Assembly (NCBI RefSeq): GCF_000963705.1
Contig: NZ_LAJY01000115.1
Location: 1 to 9,006, forward strand
DNA from: Elstera litoralis
Lineage (GTDB): Bacteria; Pseudomonadota; Alphaproteobacteria; Elsterales; Elsteraceae
DNA: 9,006 nucleotides
Reading direction: 5' to 3'
Below, one piece after another: positions 1 through 6,482 of the stretch. Under the pieces are notes generated by a model that was given only the letters and a program-made list of their open reading frames with translations, made no database searches and had not been told where the DNA came from. The position numbers and the translations under genes are program-made. Numbering within the stretch: the first letter of the stretch is position 1; each line of letters begins with the position of its first letter.

Positions 1-1505
1 GGCATCTTCGGTCCCGCAGGACGGACAGGCGGGCGGCACCGGCTGGGTGTGGCCGCAATGGTGGCAGAGCAAGCGCCCGCGCCCGCGATGCTCCACCAAC
101 CAGGCCGAGCAGTTCGGGCACTCAAAGCGATAGCCGCAGGTCCGGCACAGGGTTAGCGGCGCATAGCCCCGGCGGTTGAGAAACAGCATCGCCTGCTCGC
201 CGCGCGCCAAGGTTTCGGCAATCGCATCGCGCAGGGGGATCGACAGAAACGCCCCGCGCGGCGGCGGGCTGCGGCGCAGGTCGATAGCGGCGATCTCCGG
301 CATCTCCGCGACGCCGTGGCGTTCGGGCAGGCGCGTGCAATGGAAGCGCCCGGATTCGACATTCGCCAGACTTTCGAGCGAAGGGGTGGCCGAGGCCAGC
401 AGGATCGGCACGCCCTCCAGCCGGGCGCGCACCACGGCCATATCGCGGGCGTTATAGAGCACGCCCTCTTCCTGCTTAAAGCTGGCCTCATGCTCCTCAT
501 CGACGACGATCAGGCCGAGATGATCCAGCGGCAGAAACAAGGCCGAGCGCGCGCCGACGACCACCGGGGCCTGCCCCAGCGCAATGCGCCGCCAACTTTT
601 GCGCCGCGCCGCCGGGGTCAGGTGCGAGTGCCAGACCAGCGGATCGGCCCCGAAGCGACTGCGGAAGCGCTCCAGCCACTGCGTCGAGAGGGCGATTTCG
701 GGTAGGAGCACCAGCACTTGCCTGCCTTCCGCCAAGCAGCGGCGACGGCGGCGAAATAGACTTCGGTCTTGCCCGAGCCGGTCACGCCATCGAGCAGGGT
801 CACGGCGAAACCGCCCGTTCGCACTTGATCGCAGAGGGAATCGGCGGCGGCTTGCTGATCGTCGGAAAAATCCGCGCCGCGCCAGCGGTAGGGCGGTGGC
901 GGGGTAAGCTCCGGGGCGACGCTGACGCTCTCCAGCCAGCCCGTGCGCACCAACCCGGTAATCACGGCGGCGCTGACCCCAGCGGCGCGGGCGAGGTCGG
1001 CGGGCGTCATCGCGGCCTCTTCCTCCAGCACAGCGAGAACCTTCTTGCGGGCCGCCGTCAAGGCACCCTCGCCGCCAATGCGGGTGAGGCGGACGAGCCG
1101 CGTCGGCTCCGGGGCATCGAGCGCGTCGGGCACGCTGAGGCCCATGCGCAGCACGGCACCGGGGGGGCTGAGCGTATAGGCGGCGACCCAATCGATGAGC
1201 TTGCGTAAGGGGTCGGCCATCGGCGGCACCGGATAGGCGGGACCGAGCGGCTTCAGGCGGCGGGCGGCGATTTCCTCCCCCCCGTCAGGCCGGTCCCAAA
1301 CCACGCCGGGCAGAAACCGGCTGCCGAGCGGCACGGTGCAGATGGTGCCGGGAGGCGGAACCTCTTCGCCCTCCGGCACGGCATAATCGTAGAGGTCGCC
1401 GAGCGGCAGCGGCAGCAGCACCGAAACGCGGCGGGGTTCCGCATCATCGATTAGGAGCGATGCGGGCCGATCCTGCGCCTCGGGCCTAGCGGGACGGCGG
1501 GTCAT
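1..1505 (-). CDS. priA: Primosomal protein N' (PriA replication-restart helicase), 3' end outside window, one-base frameshift near 729
   Basis: PriA is the 3'-to-5' DNA helicase that recognises stalled forks and starts reassembly of the primosome. Reading from the ATG at 1505, residues 1-259 hold the N-terminal DNA-binding region, a winged-helix stretch (about 165-195) and the Walker A motif GVTGSGKT (240-247). The frame then breaks: adding one G to the GG at 729-730 (C on the plus strand) restores WREGRQVLVLLPEIAL and an open frame to base 1. This second part carries the Walker B box DEEH (about 336-339), SATPS (about 372-376) and eight zinc-binding cysteines at corrected positions 454, 457, 463, 466, 481, 484, 494 and 497. 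Their spacing equals that known for E. coli PriA (436-479). About 502 residues are visible; roughly 230 C-terminal residues with the last helicase motifs lie outside. The gene diverges from tal. The break is most likely a sequence error. Confidence 0.95.
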
Positions 1506-1598
1506 CGGCTAAAGTCGCGCTGTGATACATCCCAGGCGGGGCCTGGGGCGAAAACTTCGGGCGGGCAGTCCGCCAAGGCTAAGGGAAGAAGCATCAGG
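1506..1598. promoter_or_regulatory. Divergent priA/tal intergenic region with two small hairpins
   Basis: This gap must hold the start signals for both priA (leftward) and tal (rightward). Two perfect inverted repeats are seen: CCCAGG/CCTGGG around a 5-base loop (1531-1547) and GGCGG/CCGCC around GCAGT (1560-1574). An AGGGAAG stretch around 1582-1588, about 10 bases before the tal ATG, is a plausible ribosome-binding site. I could not pick out a convincing -35/-10 pair. If the hairpins are transcribed they lie in the tal leader; neither is followed by a T-run, so they do not look like simple terminators. The function is unknown. Confidence 0.4.
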
Positions 1599-2254
1599 AT
1601 GAAGTTCTTTATCGACACGGCCGACGTTGCGGAAATTAAAGCCCTGGTGCCCACCGGGCTGGTGGACGGCGTGACCACCAATCCCTCCTTGGTAGCGAAA
1701 ACTGGCCGTAAGTTCACGGATGTTATCGCGGAAATCTGCGAAATCGTCGAAGGCCCCGTTTCGGCGGAAGTGGCGGCGACCGATTTCGACACGATGCTGA
1801 AGGAAGGGCTGCACCTCGCGGCTATCGCCAAGAACGTCACGGTGAAGCTGCCGCTGACAGTCGATGGGCTCAAGACCTGCAAGCATTTATCGGATAAGGG
1901 CATTCAAACCAATGTCACCCTCTGCTTCTCCCCGGCGCAAGCGCTGCTGGCGGCCAAAGCGGGCGCGACCTTTATTTCCCCCTTCGTTGGGCGCTTGGAC
2001 GATATCGGCCACGATGGCATGGGCCTGATTGCGAGATCATCGAGATTTATTCGGCCTATCCGAATTTCACCACCGAAGTGCTGGTCGCCTCGGTGCGCAA
2101 CCCGACCCACATCATCGAAGCCGCCAAGATGGGGGCCGATGTTTCGACCTTGCCGCCGTCGCTGCTGTGGATGCTCTATAAGCACCCGCTGACCGAACGC
2201 GGCCTTGAGACCTTCTTGAAAGATTGGGCCGCGACCGGCCAATCGATCCTCTAG
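1599..2254 (+). CDS. tal: Transaldolase, small bacterial (FSA/TalC-like) type, one-base frameshift near 2031-2035
   Basis: Transaldolase moves a dihydroxyacetone unit between sugar phosphates in the non-oxidative pentose phosphate pathway, in the cytoplasm. The N-terminal 144 residues from the ATG at 1599 show MKFFIDTADVAEIK, the TTNPSL motif (26-31), the Schiff-base lysine in VKLPLT (Lys83) and SPFVGRLDD (127-135). At 2031-2035 one base is missing: with GCGGAG instead of GCGAG the frame continues as EIIEIYSAYPNFTTEVLVAS and through KHPLTERGLETFL to the TAG at 2252. The repaired length is 218 residues, normal for the family. Phe129 lies where transaldolases have Phe and fructose-6-phosphate aldolases have Tyr, so transaldolase is the better name, although annotators often write 'fructose-6-phosphate aldolase'. 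It is first in an apparent operon with DUF484 and xerC. The break is probably a sequence error; without repair the product ends in an unrelated tail. Confidence 0.93.
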
Positions 2255-2269
2255 AACGGAACGAAACGG

Positions 2270-3010
2270 ATGGACGAGCGCAGCGTAGAGCAGAGCGGAC
2301 GGCAAGGGGAAGCGGTTGCGAAGGTGAAAGCCGACGCGCTGACCGATGCCGCCGTGCTGACCTACCTGCGCCGTAATCCCGATTTTCTAGTGCGGCACCC
2401 CGATATTGCCGGGGTGCTGATACCGCCCGTGCGCGCGATGGGCGAGGGGGTTGTCGATCTTCAGCAGTTCATCGTCCAAAAACTGCGCTCGGACATTAGC
2501 CGCCTCAAGCTCAATCAGCGCAAACTGATTGCCACCAGCCGCAATAATCTCGTCAGCCAAGGCCGCGTGCATGCCGCGATTATCGCCCTCATTGGCGCGC
2601 GCAGCTTCGAAGATTTCATTACGGTGCTGACGGATGAGCTTGCCAGCTTACTCGATGTGGATGCGGTCGGCTTCTGCCTGGAAGCCAGCGGCGAAGGCAC
2701 CGTGGCCGCCAATAGCAATGTGCGGATTCTCCCCATCGGCATGATCGATCAACTCTTGGGCAGCGAAGCCGTCGTGCTGCGCGCCGATATTTCGGGCGAG
2801 CCCGAGATTTATGGCGAGGAGTTGGCGGGGTTGGCGCGGTCGGACGCGCTTATTCGCCTGCATGTGTCCAGCCAAGCCCCCGCCGCGATGTTGGCCCTGG
2901 GCGCGCGCCGTCCAGGGATTTTCCATCCGGGTCAGGGTACGGAACTCATCGGCTTTTTGGCCGAAACGGTGGAAATCACGACCCGCGCCTGGCTTGATCT
3001 CGACGAGTAA
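2270..3010 (+). CDS. DUF484 family protein (GAF-like, unknown function)
   Basis: This is an intact 246-residue cytoplasmic protein with no signal peptide or membrane segment. After a variable N-terminus it has the DUF484 hallmark YLRRNPDFLVRHPDI (32-46), then a helical, probably coiled-coil stretch (about 62-100). A GAF-like alpha/beta domain follows (about 100-240) with ARSFEDFITVLTDELASLL and the late GIFHPGQGTELIGFLAE region. The length fits the family (E. coli YigA is about 235). The ATG at 2270 lies 15 bases after the tal stop and the stop lies 6 bases before the xerC start, so translation is probably coupled. The molecular function is not known. In E. coli and Pseudomonas a DUF484 gene sits directly before xerC, as here, which hints at a link to XerC or to the signal controlling it (inference). 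No ligand can be read from the sequence. Confidence 0.92.
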   Translation: MDERSVEQSGRQGEAVAKVKADALTDAAVLTYLRRNPDFLVRHPDIAGVLIPPVRAMGEGVVDLQQFIVQKLRSDISRLKLNQRKLIATSRNNLVSQGRVHAAIIALIGARSFEDFITVLTDELASLLDVDAVGFCLEASGEGTVAANSNVRILPIGMIDQLLGSEAVVLRADISGEPEIYGEELAGLARSDALIRLHVSSQAPAAMLALGARRPGIFHPGQGTELIGFLAETVEITTRAWLDLDE

Positions 3011-3016
3011 CCGCGC

Positions 3017-3976
3017 GTGCTGCCCGCCGGGCTCACCTTTACTGCCGCGCCGGATTTGACCGAGGCGCTGACGGGCTGGCTGCTGTGGCTCGGGGCGGAA
3101 AAGCGCGCTTCTAAGCACACGCTTGATGGCTATGGGCGCGACTTGGCGGCGTTCCTGCTGTTTCTCACTGAGCATCGCGGCGAAATTCCCGACCTGTCCG
3201 GGCTTGCGAGCTTAACCCCGACCGATATCCGCGCCTTTCTCGCCCGCCGCACCGAAGCCGGAATTTCGCGCGCCTCGCTGGCGCGGGGGCTCTCGGCCTT
3301 ACGCAGCCTATTCGGGCGGCTCGATCATTTGGGGCTCGTGCAAAACCCAGTGATGAGCGCCATCCGCACGCCCCGCCAGCCCAAAACCGCGCCGCGTGCT
3401 TTAAGCGAGGCCGAAGCCGCCGATAGTCTCGATCATATCGCCGAAATCGCCAGCGCACCCTGGCTGGGGGACCGCGATCTAGCCCTGATTACCCTGCTCT
3501 ACGGCTGCGGCTTGCGCCTGGGTGAAGCCCTGGGCCTGACCCGCGCCGAGGCTCCCCTGTCGGACGTGCTGCGCGTGCGCGGCAAGGGCGGGAAAGAGCG
3601 GATCGTGCCGGTTCTGCCGGTGATCGCCGATGCGGTGCGCGCCTATCTCGCCGTCTGCCCCTTCCCGCTGCCGTCGGAGGGACCGCTATTCGTCGGTGCG
3701 CGGGGCGGGCCACTCAATCCGGGGGTGGTGCAACGGCAGATTCGCCGCTTGCGGGTGGCCCTCGCCCTGCCCGAAACCGCAACGCCCCACGCGCTGCGCC
3801 ATAGTTTTGCGACGCATCTGCTGGCATCGGGCGGGGAGCTTCGCACCATCCAGGAATTGCTCGGCCACGCCTCGCTCTCTACAACCCAGCGCTATACGGA
3901 AGTAGACGCCGCGCGCCTGATGGCGGTGCATCGGGCGGCACATCCGCGCTCCCGCCGGGCCGAGACAATCGGCTAA
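3017..3976 (+). CDS. xerC: Tyrosine recombinase XerC
   Basis: XerC, with XerD, resolves chromosome dimers at dif by breaking and rejoining DNA through a covalent 3'-phosphotyrosine. The 319-residue protein has an N-terminal SAM-like core-binding domain (about 15-105) and a C-terminal catalytic domain. All expected active-site residues are visible: Arg167 in GCGLRLGE, Lys190 in GKGGKER, His258 and Arg261 in HALRHSFATHLL, His284 in LLGHASLSTTQRY, and the nucleophile Tyr293. The start is the GTG at 3017, chosen because it lies 6 bases after the DUF484 stop and keeps the full N-terminal domain; no strong ribosome-binding site is seen, which suits coupling to DUF484. XerC is preferred over XerD because of the DUF484 neighbour and sequence style, but the two are close relatives. 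This gene is last in the operon. I saw no clear terminator behind it. Confidence 0.93.
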   Translation: MLPAGLTFTAAPDLTEALTGWLLWLGAEKRASKHTLDGYGRDLAAFLLFLTEHRGEIPDLSGLASLTPTDIRAFLARRTEAGISRASLARGLSALRSLFGRLDHLGLVQNPVMSAIRTPRQPKTAPRALSEAEAADSLDHIAEIASAPWLGDRDLALITLLYGCGLRLGEALGLTRAEAPLSDVLRVRGKGGKERIVPVLPVIADAVRAYLAVCPFPLPSEGPLFVGARGGPLNPGVVQRQIRRLRVALALPETATPHALRHSFATHLLASGGELRTIQELLGHASLSTTQRYTEVDAARLMAVHRAAHPRSRRAETIG

Positions 3977-4065
3977 AAGGTCAGGTATTACGCCCTTCTC
4001 AGCAATATTCTTCTTCACCTATCACGTTAAGATCACCTCCCCTTGACGTAAACTGAATGACGTTA

Positions 4066-4094
4066 TTGACAGTGCGTAAAAGTTGATCGATAGT
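4066..4094 (+). promoter_or_regulatory. Candidate sigma70-type promoter for the chemoreceptor gene
   Basis: A perfect -35 box TTGACA (4066-4071) is followed after 17 bases by GATAGT (4089-4094), matching four of six positions of the -10 consensus. Transcription would start near 4101, about 43 bases before the ATG at 4144. A second TTGACG lies at 4043-4048. TGACGT occurs twice nearby, at 4044-4049 and 4058-4063, 14 bases apart (about 1.3 helical turns), and could be a regulator site. The surrounding intergenic region (3977-4143) is clearly more AT-rich than the genes on either side. This is read by eye and is not proven. Confidence 0.5.
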
Positions 4095-4106
4095 CATGCT
4101 AATAAA

Positions 4107-4137
4107 TCCTTAAAAATAAGGACTCCCTGGGGAGGGA
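4107..4137 (+). promoter_or_regulatory. Leader hairpin and strong ribosome-binding site before the MCP gene
   Basis: A perfect inverted repeat TCCTTA-AAAA-TAAGGA spans 4107-4122. It is followed at once by GGGGAGGGA, whose GGAGG-type core (4131-4137) lies 6 bases before the ATG at 4144. This is the best Shine-Dalgarno match in the window and fixes the start. The hairpin is short and AT-rich, so it is a weak RNA structure and may instead be a protein-binding dyad. A CTCC just upstream (about 4123-4126) could pair with the ribosome site and mask it, but this is speculation. Confidence 0.45.
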
Positions 4138-4143
4138 ACAAAC

Positions 4144-5391
4144 ATGAGCCTGTTAGGGGATACCCGGCTGTTCTGGAAACAGCTGACGCTGATCGCTGTG
4201 CAAGCGGTACTGACACTGATTGTCGGCTTGGTTGGGATTGAGGCGGCGGCCTCGTCCGCAGCGGCGGATCGGCTGCTGATTATCATGATCGTCTGCATCG
4301 TTTTCGGCTGTTTGCAAGGGTTGGTGATTGCCCGCTTCGGTATCGGCAATCCGTTGCGCGCCGCCATTGCCGCCCTGCGCGGTTTGGCCGCCGGTGACGT
4401 GAATACTGCCATTCCGATGGTCCGCCGCCGCGATGAAATTGGCGATGTGCTGCGCGCCGCCGAAATTTTCCGCGAGAATCTGGCGCAACTGCACCGTATG
4501 GATACGGAAAAGCGCGAAACGGAAGCGCGGGCCGAAGCGGAAAAGCGCCGCCTGCTGGCCGAGCTTGCCGATAGTTTCGAGCAGTCGGTGCGCGGCGTTT
4601 GCAAGACGGTTGGCACCGCTGCCGATGGGCTGAACGGCACAGCGCGGGAGATGGCGGCGCTGTCCGAACAAACCTCGCGCCAGTCGCAGATGGTCAGTTC
4701 AGCCACCGATCAAGCCGCCCATTCGGTGCAAACCGTGGCCTCGGCCTCCGAAGAACTGGCGGCGTCGATCGGCGAGATTGGGCGGCAGGTGACGCAATCG
4801 GCCTCCATCGCCAGTTCCGCCGCCGCTGATGCGCGCCGTACCACCGAATCGGTCACCGGCATGGTGTCGGCCGCCCAAAAGATCAACGAGGTCGTGCATC
4901 TCATTAATGAGATCGCGGCGCAAACCAATCTTCTCGCCCTCAACGCTACGATTGAAGCGGCGCGCGCGGGCGATGCCGGGCGCGGCTTTGCCGTGGTCGC
5001 CTCCGAAATCAAATCGCTGGCGACGCAAACCTCGAAAGCCACCGAGGATATTGCCGAGCAGGCCGAGACCATTCAAACCGCAACGCGCGGCGCGGCGGAA
5101 TCGATCCAAGGCATCGCCGCCACCATTCTGCGCATCAATGATATTTCCAGCGGCATTGCGGCGGCGGTCGAACAGCAGTCGGCGGCAACCCGCGAGATTA
5201 CCCGCAATGTGCAGGAAGCCGCCCGCTCCACCGAAGACGTCAGCCGCACGATTGCGGGCGTATCGCAGGCGGCGGGACAAGCGGGCTCCAGCGCGGCGCA
5301 GGTCCTCACCGCCACCTCGGGCCTGACGCGCGAAAGCGCGCATCTGATGCAGGAAGTGGATCGGTTTATTGCGCGGATCCGAGCGGTTTAA
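4144..5391 (+). CDS. Methyl-accepting chemotaxis protein with minimal periplasmic loop
   Basis: This is a chemoreceptor that signals to the CheA kinase through CheW at the inner membrane. The 415 residues start with two membrane segments (about 13-35 and 43-65) separated by only some 7-10 residues, so there is no periplasmic ligand domain. A HAMP linker follows (about 66-118, with the alphaproteobacterial DEIGDVLRAAEIFREN). Next come a charged coiled coil (119-145) and the MCP signalling domain (about 150-410). The kinase-contact hairpin tip is canonical: EIAAQTNLLALNATIEAARA (256-275), then GDAGRGFAVVASEIKSLA. ASEELAASIGEI (201-212) is a likely methylation region. No CheR-tethering pentapeptide ends the protein. 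Sensing must occur in the membrane, at the HAMP or in the cytoplasm; the stimulus is unknown. It is a single gene with its own promoter candidate, and its stop lies 3 bases from the stop of the convergent marR gene. Confidence 0.95.
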   Translation: MSLLGDTRLFWKQLTLIAVQAVLTLIVGLVGIEAAASSAAADRLLIIMIVCIVFGCLQGLVIARFGIGNPLRAAIAALRGLAAGDVNTAIPMVRRRDEIGDVLRAAEIFRENLAQLHRMDTEKRETEARAEAEKRRLLAELADSFEQSVRGVCKTVGTAADGLNGTAREMAALSEQTSRQSQMVSSATDQAAHSVQTVASASEELAASIGEIGRQVTQSASIASSAAADARRTTESVTGMVSAAQKINEVVHLINEIAAQTNLLALNATIEAARAGDAGRGFAVVASEIKSLATQTSKATEDIAEQAETIQTATRGAAESIQGIAATILRINDISSGIAAAVEQQSAATREITRNVQEAARSTEDVSRTIAGVSQAAGQAGSSAAQVLTATSGLTRESAHLMQEVDRFIARIRAV

Positions 5392-5394
5392 GGT

Positions 5395-5766
5395 TTAATC
5401 GCCGCCGCCGAGTTCCAGCGTGCGCAGAGTATGGGTCACGATCTCGCCGAATTCGGTGAGATAGACCGACCCCTTCACCGTGCGCTGGACCAAAATCGAA
5501 CGCCGGTCGGTCTGATCGACCTTGCGCTTAGCGAGCCCGAGTTGCGAGAGCCGGTCGAGCGCGCGGGTAATGGCGGGCTTGGAGATATTCAACTCGGCGG
5601 CCAGCCCGCGCACCGTATGGGGGGCGGGGGTGAGATAGACGGTCAGCATCACCGCCATTTGCCGCGCGGTCAGGTCCGGCGACTCGCGTCGCACGCCTTC
5701 GACCGTCGTCAAGCGCCACATATCGAGCGCTAGGGCGGTTTTCATCGGTTCCCGTGCCTCGGCCAT
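5395..5766 (-). CDS. MarR-family winged-helix transcriptional regulator
   Basis: MarR proteins are dimeric DNA-binding repressors released by small phenolic, quinone-like or oxidising compounds. From the ATG at 5766 the product is 123 residues. LTARQMAVMLTVYL leads into the winged helix, with recognition region LAAELNISKPAITRALDRL, then QLGLAKRKVDQTDRRS, where DxRS/DRR in the wing is typical of the family. It is a little short (usual 140-160) and the C-terminal dimer helix ends at LRTLELGGGD. The start is uncertain: an in-frame TTG at 5787 and an ATG at 5745 are also possible and none has a good ribosome-binding site. It lies downstream of the oxidoreductase on the same strand and converges on the MCP gene. 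It might control itself and the lap/oxidoreductase genes (inference); a dyad at 5848-5871 is a possible operator. Confidence 0.88.
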   Translation of the reverse strand: MAEAREPMKTALALDMWRLTTVEGVRRESPDLTARQMAVMLTVYLTPAPHTVRGLAAELNISKPAITRALDRLSQLGLAKRKVDQTDRRSILVQRTVKGSVYLTEFGEIVTHTLRTLELGGGD

Positions 5767-5847
5767 TCTGGTCGCACTCGCCGCCAATCGTTACGCAGTC
5801 AAATCAAGCTGCGGTATGACAGGGCCTAAAGCAAGATGATTTGTGTT

Positions 5848-5871
5848 CCTGAGAAATATGGCTTTCTCTGG
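5848..5871. repeat. Imperfect 24-base dyad between oxidoreductase and marR
   Basis: The stretch reads CCtGAGAAA-tatggc-TTTCTCtGG: two 9-base arms, with one mismatch (T-T) per arm, around a 6-base centre. It sits 7 bases beyond the oxidoreductase stop and about 80 bases before the marR start. It could be the terminator of the lap-oxidoreductase transcript, but no T-run follows it on the minus strand. Its size and symmetry also fit an operator for the adjacent MarR protein. The choice cannot be made from sequence alone. Confidence 0.45.
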
Positions 5872-5878
5872 GCGGGTT

Positions 5879-6478
5879 TTAGAGGCGGCGAACCAGTTCC
5901 CGAACCCGAATTTCGGCTTCGGTTAGCCACAGGGCGCGTTGTTCGGGCGTGCTGTTGGCGATGATCCGCAAAACCCAGCGCTGGACCTGCTGCACACCGC
6001 AGTAGGAGAGCAGGCAGTCGCGCCACATGCGCTCCAACGGGTCGCCGAAAAACCGCTGCTCGCGGTCTTCGGCGGTATTGCTGGTATTGACGATTAGGGC
6101 CGTGCGGGTGCGCAGCAGCGGGACCGGCGGGCCGCCTTCATCGAAATTCTTTTCGAAATCATAGGCAGACCCGAGCGCGAACACCCGGTCCATCCAGCCT
6201 TTCATTATGGCGGGCGGCGCGCCCCACCAGTTGGGATGGACGATAATCAGCGCGTCGGCGGCGAGCAGCGCCTTGATATGGTCTCGCACGCGGGGATCGT
6301 CGGTCGGCAGGCCCCGCGCTTCGGCGGCGGTTAAGCACGGATCGAACTCTTCCCGGTACAGGTCGCGCAGATACACATCCGCCCCGCCTGCCTGCGCCGC
6401 CGCTTCCATCCGTTGCGCGAGCGCCAGGGTGAAGCTATGGGGATCGGGATGGGCGGTGACGATGAGAACGCGCGGCAT
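5879..6478 (-). CDS. NAD(P)H dehydrogenase (quinone)-like flavoprotein, NQO1/KefF/MdaB family
   Basis: Proteins of this flavodoxin-fold family use NAD(P)H and a bound flavin to reduce quinones by two electrons in the cytoplasm; some partner potassium-efflux systems. The 199-residue product begins MPRVLIVTAHPDPHSF, where the AHPDPHSF turn (9-16) is the flavin-phosphate loop. HPNWWGAPPAIMKGWMDRVF (81-100) is the family's central signature, followed by a glycine-rich GSAYDFE region (103-109) and the NTSNT loop (131-135). The ATG at 6478 was chosen over an in-frame ATG at 6538 because the upstream extension reads into the end of the peptidase gene and lacks family similarity. The start lies 4 bases after the peptidase stop, so the two are almost certainly co-transcribed and coupled. 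No kefB/kefC-type channel gene is present nearby, so a general quinone reductase role is favoured. The exact substrate is unknown. Confidence 0.9.
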   Translation of the reverse strand: MPRVLIVTAHPDPHSFTLALAQRMEAAAQAGGADVYLRDLYREEFDPCLTAAEARGLPTDDPRVRDHIKALLAADALIIVHPNWWGAPPAIMKGWMDRVFALGSAYDFEKNFDEGGPPVPLLRTRTALIVNTSNTAEDREQRFFGDPLERMWRDCLLSYCGVQQVQRWVLRIIANSTPEQRALWLTEAEIRVRELVRRL

Positions 6479-6482
6479 CCGG

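Noticed and set aside
618..728. Arg/Ser-rich C-terminal tail of the shortened PriA reading
   Set aside because: It is a product of the frameshift near 729; the neighbouring frame encodes conserved PriA sequence through this stretch.
825..1208. Plus-strand open frame opposite priA
   Set aside because: It lies fully inside the PriA N-terminal region, has low-complexity Gly/Ala/Arg composition, no ribosome-binding site and no family resemblance.
4699..5343. Minus-strand open frame (214 codons) opposite the MCP signalling domain
   Set aside because: It mirrors the repetitive Ala/Glu/Thr-rich MCP coding sequence, which yields Arg/Gly-rich antisense reading. The MCP gene is certain.
5863..5880. 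Plus-strand terminator using the dyad and the TTTT at 5877-5880
   Set aside because: The convergent MCP gene ends almost 500 bases earlier with marR in between, and a 5-base gap (5872-5876) separates the stem from a run of only four T. A role as MCP terminator is unlikely.
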